DNA of 64,000 nucleotides from an uncultured Flavobacteriaceae bacterium (lineage in GTDB: Bacteria > Bacteroidota > Bacteroidia > Flavobacteriales > Flavobacteriaceae): contig CANLWG010000013.1 of assembly GCA_947494715.1 (NCBI GenBank), forward strand, positions 62,001 to 126,000, in the 5' to 3' direction. Shown here piece after piece: positions 51,529 to 60,847 of the stretch. The position numbers and the translations under genes are program-made. How positions within the stretch are numbered: position 1 is the stretch's first letter; the number at the start of each line of letters is the position of its first letter. The notes under the pieces were generated by a model. That model was not told the origin of the DNA, did not search any database, and was given only the letters and a program-made list of their open reading frames with translations.

Positions 51529-52353
51529 CTAAACCGCCACAGCCCCCTTAATATGAGGATGTGGATTGTAATCCAGCAATGTGAAGTCCTCAAAAGTAAA
51601 ATCAAAGATATTCTTGACCCCAGGATTCAATGTCATTTTGGGCAAAGGACGCGGTTCCCGACTTAACTGAAGTTCTACCTGTTCCATATGATTGGTATAA
51701 ATATGGGCATCCCCAAATGTATGAACAAATTCACCGGGTTCATAACCGCAAACTTGGGCAACCATAAGGGTGAACAAGGCATAGGAGGCAATATTAAAAG
51801 GTACCCCCAAAAAAATGTCGGCACTGCGTTGATAGAGCTGACAAGATAATTTTCCATCTGCCACATAGAATTGGAAAAATGCATGACATGGTGGCAAGGC
51901 CGCCTTGCCTTGTGCCACATTTTCTGAAAATGATTTTGAAGTATCCGGTAACACACTGGGGTTCCAGGCAGAGACCAGCATGCGCCGACTATCCGGATTA
52001 TTTTTTAATGAATGGACAACTTCCTTGATTTGGTCAATTTCCTCATTGTTCCAATTACGCCACTGGTGGCCATAGACCGGACCTAGATTTCCATTTTCAT
52101 CGGCCCATTCGTTCCAAATCCGAACTCCATTCTCCTGAAGATATCCAACATTGGTATCACCTTTTAAGAACCAAAGGAGTTCATGAACAATAGATTTTAA
52201 ATGCAGTTTTTTGGTAGTAATCATTGGGAAACCTTCGCTCAGGTCAAATCGCATCTGGTAACCAAATACGCTTATAGTCCCGGTTCCTGTCCTATCCTGT
52301 TTTTGATTTCCGTTTTCCAGAACGTGCTTCAGTAAATCGTGATATTGTTTCAT
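51529..52353 (-). CDS. thyA: Thymidylate synthase
   Basis: ThyA methylates dUMP to dTMP with methylene-tetrahydrofolate. [20 protein letters not shown] (about residue 22), the nucleophile Cys156 in [32 protein letters not shown] and [14 protein letters not shown] are the known blocks. Length (274 aa) is close to the usual 264. It produces dihydrofolate, which FolA at 46.5 kb recycles. It is a single gene with ~160 bases to nupC upstream on the same strand. Confidence 0.97.
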   Translation of the reverse strand: MKQYHDLLKHVLENGNQKQDRTGTGTISVFGYQMRFDLSEGFPMITTKKLHLKSIVHELLWFLKGDTNVGYLQENGVRIWNEWADENGNLGPVYGHQWRNWNNEEIDQIKEVVHSLKNNPDSRRMLVSAWNPSVLPDTSKSFSENVAQGKAALPPCHAFFQFYVADGKLSCQLYQRSADIFLGVPFNIASYALFTLMVAQVCGYEPGEFVHTFGDAHIYTNHMEQVELQLSREPRPLPKMTLNPGVKNIFDFTFEDFTLLDYNPHPHIKGAVAV

Positions 52354-52512
52354 GGCATTTTACCGTACCCTCTCCTAGGAAAAGGAACTTTAAAGTTTAA
52401 AATAACTGTAGGTAAAAATAAATAAACACTTCGTTTGTCAATGGACACTTACCCTTTTAATTATTAAAAAATTATTAACGCAAGATTTGAGATTGCCTTT
52501 TTAAGGATTCGA

Positions 52513-53976
52513 TTATCCCAAAATCATTCCGGCAATCGTAGCGGAGAGCAGTGAGGCTATGGTGCCTCCTATGAGTGCCTTCATCCCAAACTCCGAAAGT
52601 GTTTTACGTTGTCCGGGAGCCAATGATCCAATTCCGCCAATTTGAATACCTATTGAAGCAAAATTGGCAAATCCACATAGCATATAGGTTGCCATGATGA
52701 TGGATTTGTTATAAGTGAAATGCAGCGGATTTTTTGGATTTTTTAATTCTGCCAACTGTATGTAACCTACAAATTCACTTGCTGCCAATTTTACGCCTAA
52801 CAATTGTCCCATTAAGGCAAGGTCTTCCTTGGCCACACCAATAAGCCACATCAATGGGGCAAACAGATATCCTAATACCAACTCTAAGGAAAGGTCTTTG
52901 TAGGGCGTGTTTTGATTGATCCAGCCGTTAAAATCCCCTATGGTGCCCAATTTTAAAAGGCCGTAGTTGATCATGGCTATGAAGGCGACAAATACCAGTA
53001 ACATGGCGGCTACGTTGGCAGCGAGTCGCAATCCTTCCGTAGTCCCCGTTGCCATGGCATCTAGGATATTGGAACCAATTTTTTGCTTGGAAATCTTGAT
53101 ATTCGTATTGATACTCTCGGTTTGGGGCATCAATATTTTGGAGATTACAATGGCCCCCGGAGCGGCCATTACCGATGCGGCGAGCAGATGTCTTGCAAAT
53201 TCCAAACGCAATGCTTCATCCGTACCCCCTAAAAACCCAATATATGCTGCTAAAACCCCTCCAGCTACCGTTGCCATTCCACCGATCATTACCAATAGGA
53301 TTTCCGAGCGGTTCATTTTTTCGAGATATGCCTTGATCATTAATGGCGATTCCGTTTGCCCTAAAAAAATATTGCCTGCAACACTTAGACTCTCGGCTCC
53401 GGAAATTTTTAAGAGTTTGGTCAGTGCCCATGCCAATCCTTTCACTACTTTTTGAATAATTCCCAGATAAAACAGGACAGAGGTCAATGCGGAAAAGAAA
53501 ATAATGGTAGGTAGGATCATTATGGCAAAAGTGACCAATGGACTCTCAATTTCGTTTGTGGTAAACGAACTGAACAGAAATCTCGTCCCTGCTTCCGTAA
53601 AGGTCAAGACTTTATTGAAGGCCTTTCCCAAGAGAGTAAAAATGGTACGTATAAAAGGCACTTTTAATATTCCGATACCAATAAGAAACTGAGCCAATAA
53701 TCCAAGGCCGACCGTTTTCCAATTAATGGCTTTTTTGTTGGAACTAAATAGGAAGGCAATTAACACAAGTGCCAACATTCCCAAAACTCCTCGTAAAAAA
53801 CTGGTAAGCGTAAACCCTTGATTTGGGATAATATCCATACTTCTAGTGGATACCATGTCATTTACAAGGACTGTATCCAAAGCCGGTGCAATGGTATCCT
53901 GGGCAGTAACTTGTTGGGTGAGTGAAGGAAAGGCAAAAAGAAAGACAAGCAGAATTACCCAACAACTTTTTCTCAT
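52513..53976 (-). CDS. Concentrative nucleoside transporter (NupC family)
   Basis: This inner-membrane CNT carrier imports nucleosides with Na+ or H+. The N-terminal gate, carrier and C-terminal parts are visible: AQFLIGIGILKVPFIRTIF, LSVAGNIFLGQTESPLMIKA, GGMATVAGGVLAAYIGFLGG, AASVMAAPGAIVISKILMPQ and GFANFASIGIQIGGIGSLAP. Unlike proteobacterial NupC (~400 aa), it has ~70 extra residues at the front that begin with a cleavable-looking signal peptide and a short hydrophilic stretch (DTIAPALDTVLVND) before the first core helix. It lies 12 bases after the bifunctional nuclease gene and is probably co-transcribed with it. Confidence 0.94.
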   Translation of the reverse strand: MRKSCWVILLVFLFAFPSLTQQVTAQDTIAPALDTVLVNDMVSTRSMDIIPNQGFTLTSFLRGVLGMLALVLIAFLFSSNKKAINWKTVGLGLLAQFLIGIGILKVPFIRTIFTLLGKAFNKVLTFTEAGTRFLFSSFTTNEIESPLVTFAIMILPTIIFFSALTSVLFYLGIIQKVVKGLAWALTKLLKISGAESLSVAGNIFLGQTESPLMIKAYLEKMNRSEILLVMIGGMATVAGGVLAAYIGFLGGTDEALRLEFARHLLAASVMAAPGAIVISKILMPQTESINTNIKISKQKIGSNILDAMATGTTEGLRLAANVAAMLLVFVAFIAMINYGLLKLGTIGDFNGWINQNTPYKDLSLELVLGYLFAPLMWLIGVAKEDLALMGQLLGVKLAASEFVGYIQLAELKNPKNPLHFTYNKSIIMATYMLCGFANFASIGIQIGGIGSLAPGQRKTLSEFGMKALIGGTIASLLSATIAGMILG

Positions 53977-53988
53977 GGAAGGGTTTTA

Positions 53989-54627
53989 TCAGTTCCGTTT
54001 GGAAATTTCATCCCGTAGTTTGGCGGCCTTTTCGTAGTCTTCGTTTGCCACAGCCTTATCCAGCTCCTTGTGCAGCTCTTCCAAACTAAGTTCTTTGTAA
54101 GCCTCAGAAGCCCCAGTGTCTATTTCCACGGTCTCTCCTTCCTGCAGGATTTCATCCACCATAATGCTATCATCATTCTCATCCTTTTCCTTGTCCTTGG
54201 ACGAGAATTTCAAGAAAATACCTGCTTTGTCCAAAATGGTCTTGTAGGTAAATATAGGCGCATTAAATCGCAATGCCAGGGCAATGGCATCACTGGTACG
54301 GGCATCAATAATCTCTTCTATTTTATCCCGCTCACAAATAATGCTGGAATAGAACACACCATCGACCAACTTGTGTATAATGACCTGTTTAACCACAATA
54401 TCAAACCGATCGGCAAAATTTTTGAAAAGATCATGCGTAAGGGGCCTTGGGGGTTTAATTTCCTTTTCCAGGGCTATAGCAATGGATTGCGCCTCAAACG
54501 CACCAATAACAATGGGAAGCTTACGATCGCCTTCAACTTCGTTCAAAATCAAGGCATAGGCCCCATTTTGTGTTTGGCTATATGATATTCCCTTTATTTT
54601 TAACCGAACTAGGCTCATAGTAGTCAT
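53989..54627 (-). CDS. Bifunctional nuclease (DUF151) domain protein with C-terminal UVR motif
   Basis: Residues 1-150 form the BFN/DUF151 domain: VRLKIKGISYSQTQNGAYAL, LPIVIGAFEAQSIAIALEKE, RPLTHDLFKNFADRF and IDARTSDAIALALRFNAPIF. The last ~35 residues carry a UvrB/UvrC-like motif (LDKAVANEDYEKAAKLRDEI) that usually mediates contacts with UvrC-type partners. The plant relative cleaves RNA and DNA; bacterial ones are little studied. It precedes nupC by 12 bases. Length (212 aa) fits the two-part form common in Bacteroidota. Confidence 0.92.
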   Translation of the reverse strand: MTTMSLVRLKIKGISYSQTQNGAYALILNEVEGDRKLPIVIGAFEAQSIAIALEKEIKPPRPLTHDLFKNFADRFDIVVKQVIIHKLVDGVFYSSIICERDKIEEIIDARTSDAIALALRFNAPIFTYKTILDKAGIFLKFSSKDKEKDENDDSIMVDEILQEGETVEIDTGASEAYKELSLEELHKELDKAVANEDYEKAAKLRDEISKRN

Positions 54628-54634
54628 TAAGCCA

Positions 54635-54682
54635 TAAAAGGCTGTTCAAACAAAGGGGCAACCTAGTTTTGAACAGCCCTTT
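54635..54682 (-). terminator. Terminator after etfBA
   Basis: GGCTGTTCAAA (54640-54650) and TTTGAACAGCC (54668-54678) form an 11-bp perfect stem, with TTTTA following on the minus strand. It separates etfA from the nuclease-nupC unit on the same strand. Confidence 0.8.
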
Positions 54683-54704
54683 AAGGGTCACAAATTAACA
54701 AAAA

Positions 54705-55673
54705 TTAAGTGTTTTGCGCCTTAAAATCCTTTAATTTTTCGATGAGTTTGGGAACTACTTCAAAGGCATCCCCAACAATTCCATAGTCCGCAGCCCTAAA
54801 AAATGGAGCTTCAGGGTCAGTATTGATAACCACTTTGGTCTTGGAGGCACTAACGCCGGCCAAATGTTGGATGGCCCCCGAAATTCCAATGGCTATATAT
54901 AAATTACTGGCCACCGGTTTGCCTGTTTGGCCTACATGCTCTCCATGGGGTCTCCACCCCAGATCCGACACGGGTTTGGAACATGCGGTTGCTGCACCTA
55001 GAACTTCGGCCAGTTCTTCTATCATTCCCCAATTTTCGGGACCTTTTAGCCCCCTACCACCGGAAACCACAATGTCCGCGTCTGCAATAGTCGCCTTCCC
55101 AACTACTTTATCTACTTCAATGGATTTCATCAAAAAACTTGAGTCATCTATATTGGGGCTAAAATCTTCTATTTCAATATCCACTTTGTTTTCAATCTGG
55201 CCAAAGGCATTGTTAGATACCCCTACTATTTTAATATCGGTATTGATTTGTGTATGAGCAAAGCCTTTATTGCTAAAAGCCGTCCTTTTTACGGTAAAAG
55301 GCTCTATACTTTCGGGGGCAGCAACAACGTTAGGGGCATACCCCGCCTTAAGCCTGGCCGCCAATATAGGAACCATAAATTTGGTGTCCGCACTGGAACT
55401 AACTATTACAACTTTAGCATTTTCCTTTTCCACTGCTTGGGCAATAACGCTTGCAAATGCCTTGGCATTAAATGTTTTGAGTTGTTCATTGGAAACCTTC
55501 AATACCTTGGAAATTCCATTTTCACCCAAACTTTCATTATCGTGGGCATTAAATGTTATGGCTATCGCCGATGTACCTAGTAGACTTGCTACCTCTTTTG
55601 CGTAGGAAGCTGCCTCAAAGGCATTTTTTTTGAACTTTCCGTTTTCCGACTCGGTATATACTAAGACTGACAT
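54705..55673 (-). CDS. etfA: Electron transfer flavoprotein, alpha subunit
   Basis: EtfA binds FAD and carries electrons from acyl-CoA and other dehydrogenases towards the quinone pool. The FAD domain shows VSGGRGLKGPENWGMIEELA, AATACSKPVSDLGWRPHGEH, VGQTGKPVASNLYIAIGISG and INTDPEAPFFRAADYGIVGD. The start MSVLVYTESENGKF at 55673 matches the family; an in-frame ATG at 55691 would add six residues. Length is ~322 aa. It is 53 bases downstream of etfB in one transcript and ends before a perfect-stem terminator. Confidence 0.96.
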   Translation of the reverse strand: MSVLVYTESENGKFKKNAFEAASYAKEVASLLGTSAIAITFNAHDNESLGENGISKVLKVSNEQLKTFNAKAFASVIAQAVEKENAKVVIVSSSADTKFMVPILAARLKAGYAPNVVAAPESIEPFTVKRTAFSNKGFAHTQINTDIKIVGVSNNAFGQIENKVDIEIEDFSPNIDDSSFLMKSIEVDKVVGKATIADADIVVSGGRGLKGPENWGMIEELAEVLGAATACSKPVSDLGWRPHGEHVGQTGKPVASNLYIAIGISGAIQHLAGVSASKTKVVINTDPEAPFFRAADYGIVGDAFEVVPKLIEKLKDFKAQNT

Positions 55674-55726
55674 ATTTTTATCAAATTTCAATTCTCAAAC
55701 TCCAATTCTAACAGTGAATGCGCCAT

Positions 55727-56482
55727 TTAGATTACTTTGGCCTCATTGTGCAATAGATCTATCAACTCTTCAATTTTATCGGAATCTACTAGTTTCACCG
55801 TACCCTTGGGAGCAGGTTTTTCAAATTTCTTATCCTCTGTACCTTGAATTGCATCTATAGGCTCCACCACATTTAACGCTTTTTTTCTGGCCATCATAAT
55901 ACCTCTCATATTGGGGATTCTAAGTTCACTCTCCTCTACCAACCCCTTTTGTCCCCCTACTACTAGAGGTAAAGTGGTTGCCAATGTTTCTTTTCCACCA
56001 TCTATCTCTCGGATGGCGGTAACCTTATCTTCCTCATCTTCCTCGATTTCCAGACCTATACAAGTATTTACAAAGTTCACATCCAACAAAGTGGCGAGCA
56101 TTCCCGGTACCATTCCTCCATTATAATCGATGGATTCCCTACCGGCAATCACCAGATCATACTGCCCATTTTTAACCACCTCTGCCAATTGTTGGGCAAC
56201 GAACAGACCATCCGTGGGAACAGCGTTTATACGTATCGCTTCATCTGCACCTATGGCCAATGCTTTTCTTAATGTAGGCTCCACGGACACCTCTCCAACG
56301 GTGGCAACGTGAACCGTAGATCCTTGTTTTTCCTTGAACCACATGGCACGGGTCAATCCGAACTCATCATTTGGATTGATCACAAATTGAACCCCATTAG
56401 TATCAAATTTGGTGTCACCGTCCGCAAAATTTATCTTGGAAGTGGTATCTGGAACATTACTAATACAGACTAAAATTTTCAT
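55727..56482 (-). CDS. etfB: Electron transfer flavoprotein, beta subunit
   Basis: EtfB binds AMP and pairs with EtfA. Typical blocks are MKILVCISNVPDTTSKINFA, NPNDEFGLTRAMWFKEKQGS, ALAIGADEAIRINAVPTDG, VIAGRESIDYNGGMVPGMLA and ATTLPLVVGGQKGLVEESEL. Length (251 aa) is standard. Upstream, a TATCTTCG box and a TTTG that abuts the 24-bp palindrome at 56533-56556 suggest a regulated promoter. The gene is divergent from pdhB. Confidence 0.96.
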   Translation of the reverse strand: MKILVCISNVPDTTSKINFADGDTKFDTNGVQFVINPNDEFGLTRAMWFKEKQGSTVHVATVGEVSVEPTLRKALAIGADEAIRINAVPTDGLFVAQQLAEVVKNGQYDLVIAGRESIDYNGGMVPGMLATLLDVNFVNTCIGLEIEEDEEDKVTAIREIDGGKETLATTLPLVVGGQKGLVEESELRIPNMRGIMMARKKALNVVEPIDAIQGTEDKKFEKPAPKGTVKLVDSDKIEELIDLLHNEAKVI

Positions 56483-56532
56483 TCGTAAAGGGCATTTTAA
56501 ATATGCGCACGAAGATACATATTAATTTCCAA

Positions 56533-56556
56533 ATTTACTATGCGCGCATAGTAAAT
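56533..56556. promoter_or_regulatory. Perfect 24-bp palindrome between etfB and pdhB, probable operator
   Basis: The half-site ATTTACTATGCG is followed at once by its exact reverse complement, centred between 56544 and 56545. Perfect symmetry of this length with no T run is typical of a dimeric repressor site rather than a terminator. It lies 50 bases upstream of etfB, touching a TTTG on the minus strand, and 82 bases upstream of pdhB. The regulator (for example of TetR or MarR type) is not in the window. Confidence 0.6.
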
Positions 56557-56607
56557 ATTTACTTCTTTTTTTGATTCCATCGTTCCCTGGTTTGCCATAT
56601 ATTTTCC

Positions 56608-56615
56608 TATTTTTG
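56608..56615 (+). promoter_or_regulatory. TAnnTTTG promoter box before pdhB
   Basis: TATTTTTG lies 22 bases upstream of the preferred pdhB ATG at 56638. A TTTG at 56591-56594 is closer than the usual -33 spacing. Confidence 0.45.
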
Positions 56616-56637
56616 CTTGCATTTGAAATTTGACTTA

Positions 56638-57615
56638 ATGAAAACATTACAGTTTAGGCAAGCTATTGCCGAAGCCATGACCGAAGAGATGCGCAGGGAC
56701 GAAACTATTTATTTAATGGGTGAGGAAGTTGCGGAATACAATGGTGCTTACAAGGCATCCAAAGGGATGTTGGATGAGTTTGGTCCTGAGCGGGTTATAG
56801 ATACGCCCATATCGGAATTGGGTTTCTCCGGGATAGGAGTTGGATCTGCCATGAATGGAAACAGGCCGATAATAGAATTTATGACCTTCAATTTTGCGCT
56901 TGTAGGGATAGACCAGATAATCAATAATGCTGCGAAAATCAGGCAAATGTCTGGTGGTCAATTTAACTGCCCTATTGTATTTCGGGGGCCTACTGCTTCC
57001 GCAGGCCAATTGGCGGCTACGCATTCCCAGGCTTTTGAAAGTTGGTACGCCAACTGTCCGGGTCTTAAGGTTGTGGTGCCTTCCAATCCAAATGATGCAA
57101 AAGGGTTGCTAAAATCTGCTATAAGGGACGATGACCCTGTTATTTTTATGGAATCCGAACAGATGTATGGGGATAAAGGAGAAGTGCCGGAAGGTGAGTA
57201 TACCATTCCGTTGGGAGTTGCGGATATTAGAAGGGAAGGAACCGATGTAACCATCGTTTCTTTTGGAAAAATCATCAAAGAAGCAGATAAGGCCGCTGAC
57301 GAACTTGCAAAAGAGAATATTAGCTGTGAAATCATTGATTTAAGAACAGTAAAACCCATGGATTCCGAAGCCATCTTTAAATCAGTGAAGAAGACTAATA
57401 GATTGGTCATCCTTGAGGAGGCCTGGCCTTTTGGTAATGTGGCCACAGAGATTACCTATCAGGTACAATCCAACATTTTTGACTATTTGGACGCTCCTAT
57501 TATAAAGATTAATACAGCGGATACCCCGGCTCCATACTCACCTGTTTTATTGGAAGAATGGATTCCTAATCACGAGGACGTCATCAAGGCCGTTAAAAAA
57601 GTGTTATATAAATAA
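56638..57615 (+). CDS. pdhB: Pyruvate dehydrogenase E1 component, beta subunit
   Basis: The start at 56638 gives the standard MKTLQFRQAIAEAMTEEM; an upstream in-frame ATG at 56617 falls at the expected transcription start. TPP-side and subunit contacts include EEVAEYNGAYKASKGMLDEF, RVIDTPISELGFSGIGVGSA, FRGPTASAGQLAATHSQAFE and LEEAWPFGNVATEITYQV. With ~325 aa it is a normal E1 beta chain. It completes the PDH E1 with PdhA, although pdhA and pdhC are 20-23 kb upstream. It has its own promoter and terminator, and shares its control region with etfB. Confidence 0.96.
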   Translation: MKTLQFRQAIAEAMTEEMRRDETIYLMGEEVAEYNGAYKASKGMLDEFGPERVIDTPISELGFSGIGVGSAMNGNRPIIEFMTFNFALVGIDQIINNAAKIRQMSGGQFNCPIVFRGPTASAGQLAATHSQAFESWYANCPGLKVVVPSNPNDAKGLLKSAIRDDDPVIFMESEQMYGDKGEVPEGEYTIPLGVADIRREGTDVTIVSFGKIIKEADKAADELAKENISCEIIDLRTVKPMDSEAIFKSVKKTNRLVILEEAWPFGNVATEITYQVQSNIFDYLDAPIIKINTADTPAPYSPVLLEEWIPNHEDVIKAVKKVLYK

Positions 57616-57641
57616 AGTAAACCATATTGTAAAGGTATATT

Positions 57642-57676
57642 AGCTTCACCGACCAAAGGCCGGCGAAGCTTTTTTA
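57642..57676 (+). terminator. Terminator after pdhB
   Basis: AGCTTC-CCG (57642-57651) pairs with CGG-GAAGCT (57661-57670) with one mismatch, followed by a T run. Confidence 0.8.
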
Positions 57677-57721
57677 TTGGTACGCTATTTGATTACGGAA
57701 CAGTTGAGAATACTTCACTGC

Positions 57722-60217
57722 ATGAAAAAAACCCTTTTCCTACTACTCTTTCTTTTCTCCTTTGTCGCTATTTCACAAACCAAAGTTGGAGGTGTTGTCC
57801 TAGATGAGTCCGGAAAGCCCGTCGCATTTGCCAATGTATTGTTCATGAACTCTTACGAGGGGACCATTACCAATGACAATGGCCGTTTTTATATGGAATC
57901 CGATAGCGATCACGAAGTTTTGGCAGTGTCCTTTATTGGATACGATACACAAGAAATTCCATTGACTTCCAGGGTGACTTACAATATGGAGGTTGTGCTA
58001 AAAGAATCTACGGAACAATTGGATGAAGTAGTGGTATATTCAGGGAAACAATCAAAAAAGAATAATCCCGCAGTAGAGATACTAAAAAAGATTTGGGCCA
58101 AAAAACGGGAAAATGGCGTTCGAAAGTTCAAACAATACCGATATGATAAATATGAAAAGGTAGAGTTTGACCTCAATACCATAGATAGTGCCTTAATGAA
58201 AAGTAAGATTTTTAGGGGGCTGGAATTTGTTTTCAAAGATTTGGATACCTCTCGCATCACAGGTAAAACCTATCTTCCTATTTTTTTGAACGAAACATTT
58301 TCCAAGGTCCATGGTGATAATCTTTTGAAAGAGGAAAAGGAAGTAGTTCTAGGAAATAAAAATTCGGGCTTTGATAACAATCAGGCTATTATTGCATTTG
58401 TCAAAGATCTCTATCAGAACTATGATATTTATGACAACTATCTAAAGTTTTTTGATAAAAGTTTTACCAGTCCCTTGTCCAGAACAGGTGTGGATACCTA
58501 TAACTATGTACTTAGGGACAGTGCCTTTATTGAAGATAAATGGTGTTATAATATTGTATACTACCCCAGAAGGAAGAACGAGCTCACCTTTAAGGGAGAT
58601 TTTTGGGTGAACGATTCTACCTATGCCATAAAAAACATCAATCTGGAGGTCACCAAAAGTGCTAACATCAATTGGGTCAAGGAGATATACATTGAACAGG
58701 ATTTCGATGTCGTAAACGATTCTGTATTCTTATTGAAGCGGGATTATATGTTGAGCGACTTCAGTTTTCAGAAAAAAGAGGAATCCCGAGGGGTCTACGG
58801 AAAGCGTACAACCGTTTATGACAATTACAAATTCGATATTCAAAAGCCAAAGAACTTTTACAAGGCAGAGGGCAATCCGTTTGATCCACAAATTTTGGAT
58901 CGTGACAGTATATTTTGGAAGAATAATAGGTTGGAAGTCCTTAATAAGGACGAAAAAGGCATCTATCAACTATTGGATACACTAAAGACAGTTCCCAAGT
59001 TTAAAACGTACTATAATTTGGTGAGCGTACTGGGATCGGGTTATATCGAAATTGATAAATGGAATCTAGACATTGGGGATGTGTATAGCATTTTTGGTTT
59101 TAACGATGCAGAGGGTGTACGTTTAAGGGCAGGCGCACGTACCTATTTTGGCCAGAACGATCCATGGCGCTTGGAAGGATATATGGCCTATGGTTTCATG
59201 GATAAAAAGGTAAAGCACGGATTTTCGGCCAAGTTTTTATTGGATAAGAAAAGTAGGTTAATAGTTTCGGGTGGAAATAGAAGGGATATTGAACAGTTGG
59301 GCATTAGTCTTACCTCTACCAATGATGTTTTAGGTAGAAGTGTGGCATCGTCCGCTATTTTTACGGTAGGTGCCAATAACAGGTTAACGAATATTAACCT
59401 GAGCACATTTAACATAGAGATGGAACCACTTACCAACTTTAGGATACGCCTAGGTAGTTCTTTCCGAACATTGAGTTCGGCATTACCAGATGACTTTAGC
59501 TTGGAATATGTGGATATCGAATCCCCAACAGGAATTTCATCGGAAATAAAACAGTTTGACCTAAGTACCCTGCTTATCTATACCCCTGGAAAAAGAACCA
59601 TAGGTTATGGAGTGGAGCGTAAGGATATCAATGATAACTATAGTACTTTGCTTTTGAACTATACGCGAGGAATCGATGGTTTTTTGGAGAGCGATTTCAA
59701 TTATAGTAAAATTCAATTTTCGTATACCCAGCCTTGGCAATTGGGAGGATTTGGAAGATTGTTCAGTACCATTGAAATAGGTAAGACCTTTGGGGAGGTG
59801 CCATTGGGGCTATTAAATGTTGTGCCCGGTAACCAAACCTTGTTTTCCATATATAACACTTTTCCCAATTTGGACTTTTATGAATTTGTAACCGATACCT
59901 ACGCATCAGTTCACTTGGAACATAATTTTAATGGGCGGTTGTTTTCTAGAATACCTTTGTTGCGAAAATGGAACCTTAGGGAAATTGTTGGTTTACGCGG
60001 GGTCTGGGGAGAGCTGTCGGATGAAAATATAGCTCTGAATGCCCCGACGAATATTCTTCTACAGGCACCCAACGAAAAAATATACTATGAGTATTCCGTG
60101 GGAATAGGAAATATCTTCAAAATCTTTAGGATCGATTTTAATTTTCGAGGAAATTATTTGGACAACCCCAATGCACGACCTTTTAGCATAACAGGGACTT
60201 TTGGGTTTAATTTCTAA
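57722..60217 (+). CDS. DUF5686/carboxypeptidase-like regulatory domain outer-membrane protein
   Basis: The start at 57722 gives a clean signal peptide (MKKTLFLLLFLFSFVAISQ); the open frame runs back into the pdhB terminator. A carboxypeptidase-like regulatory domain (about residues 20-105; VGGVVLDESGKPVAFANVLF) is followed by DEVVVYSGKQSKKNNPAVEI and the long DUF5686 region, which ends in beta-strand-rich sequence (FRIDFNFRGNYLDNPNARPF) as in outer-membrane barrels. At 831 aa the length fits. The family is widespread in Bacteroidota with no proven function. It has no plug domain typical of TonB receptors. Confidence 0.9.
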   Translation: MKKTLFLLLFLFSFVAISQTKVGGVVLDESGKPVAFANVLFMNSYEGTITNDNGRFYMESDSDHEVLAVSFIGYDTQEIPLTSRVTYNMEVVLKESTEQLDEVVVYSGKQSKKNNPAVEILKKIWAKKRENGVRKFKQYRYDKYEKVEFDLNTIDSALMKSKIFRGLEFVFKDLDTSRITGKTYLPIFLNETFSKVHGDNLLKEEKEVVLGNKNSGFDNNQAIIAFVKDLYQNYDIYDNYLKFFDKSFTSPLSRTGVDTYNYVLRDSAFIEDKWCYNIVYYPRRKNELTFKGDFWVNDSTYAIKNINLEVTKSANINWVKEIYIEQDFDVVNDSVFLLKRDYMLSDFSFQKKEESRGVYGKRTTVYDNYKFDIQKPKNFYKAEGNPFDPQILDRDSIFWKNNRLEVLNKDEKGIYQLLDTLKTVPKFKTYYNLVSVLGSGYIEIDKWNLDIGDVYSIFGFNDAEGVRLRAGARTYFGQNDPWRLEGYMAYGFMDKKVKHGFSAKFLLDKKSRLIVSGGNRRDIEQLGISLTSTNDVLGRSVASSAIFTVGANNRLTNINLSTFNIEMEPLTNFRIRLGSSFRTLSSALPDDFSLEYVDIESPTGISSEIKQFDLSTLLIYTPGKRTIGYGVERKDINDNYSTLLLNYTRGIDGFLESDFNYSKIQFSYTQPWQLGGFGRLFSTIEIGKTFGEVPLGLLNVVPGNQTLFSIYNTFPNLDFYEFVTDTYASVHLEHNFNGRLFSRIPLLRKWNLREIVGLRGVWGELSDENIALNAPTNILLQAPNEKIYYEYSVGIGNIFKIFRIDFNFRGNYLDNPNARPFSITGTFGFNF

Positions 60218-60235
60218 TCCTCTATTTCAGCATAA

Positions 60236-60269
60236 TTTGTAACTGAGGGAATCCATTTTTGTAGTTTTG
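60236..60269 (+). promoter_or_regulatory. Promoter of ppa
   Basis: TTTG (60236-60239) and TAGTTTTG (60262-60269), 22 bases apart, match the Bacteroidota -33/-7 pair, with the ATG at 60291 about 21 bases downstream. Confidence 0.55.
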
Positions 60270-60290
60270 TAAATCAAAAACAATGTTGTT

Positions 60291-60818
60291 ATGAAAGCCG
60301 AAGAAGTATCTTCTTTTGATGTGTTAATTGAAATTCCCAAGGGAAGTAGGAACAAATATGAATATGATTTTGAGCTCAAAAAAATTCGATATGACAGAAT
60401 GATATTTTCTTCAATGATGTATCCTGCGGATTATGGCTTCATTCCAGAAACCTTGGCTCTGGACGGAGATCCCTTGGATGTCTTGGTTTTGGTTACCGAA
60501 CCCACTTTCCCCGGGTGTGTAATGGAGGTAAAACCCATTGGAGTATTTCATATGACCGATGAGAAGGGCCCTGATGAAAAAGTCATTTGTGTTCCCATTT
60601 CCGATCCTATTGGGAACAAGACTAAGGATTTGAGCGATTTAAACCCCCATTTAATTAAGGAAATTGAACATTTTTTCAAGGTCTATAAGGATTTAGAGAA
60701 GAAAAAAGTAGACGTAGGCGGTTGGGGTAACTTAGACCAGGCCAAGGATATTGTAGCCAAGTGCATCAACCGATTTACAAAAAGTGATGTTCCTGCAAAA
60801 GAGGTCAGTATCAAATGA
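60291..60818 (+). CDS. ppa: Inorganic pyrophosphatase (soluble, family I)
   Basis: It hydrolyses pyrophosphate to phosphate in the cytoplasm. Family I markers are IEIPKGSRNKYEYD, the DYGFIPETLALDGDPLDVLV signature with the metal-binding Asp cluster, and VPISDPIGNKTKDLSDL. Length (175 aa) is that of bacterial hexameric enzymes. It has its own promoter and a strong terminator and lies directly upstream of the membrane pyrophosphatase gene, so the cell invests in two routes for the same substrate. Confidence 0.97.
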   Translation: MKAEEVSSFDVLIEIPKGSRNKYEYDFELKKIRYDRMIFSSMMYPADYGFIPETLALDGDPLDVLVLVTEPTFPGCVMEVKPIGVFHMTDEKGPDEKVICVPISDPIGNKTKDLSDLNPHLIKEIEHFFKVYKDLEKKKVDVGGWGNLDQAKDIVAKCINRFTKSDVPAKEVSIK

Positions 60819-60847
60819 AAATATTACTTTATAACTCCTTAAATAAT

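Noticed and set aside
56533-56556. Palindrome read as a terminator
   Set aside because: It has no loop and no T run, and sits between two divergent 5' ends, so an operator fits better.
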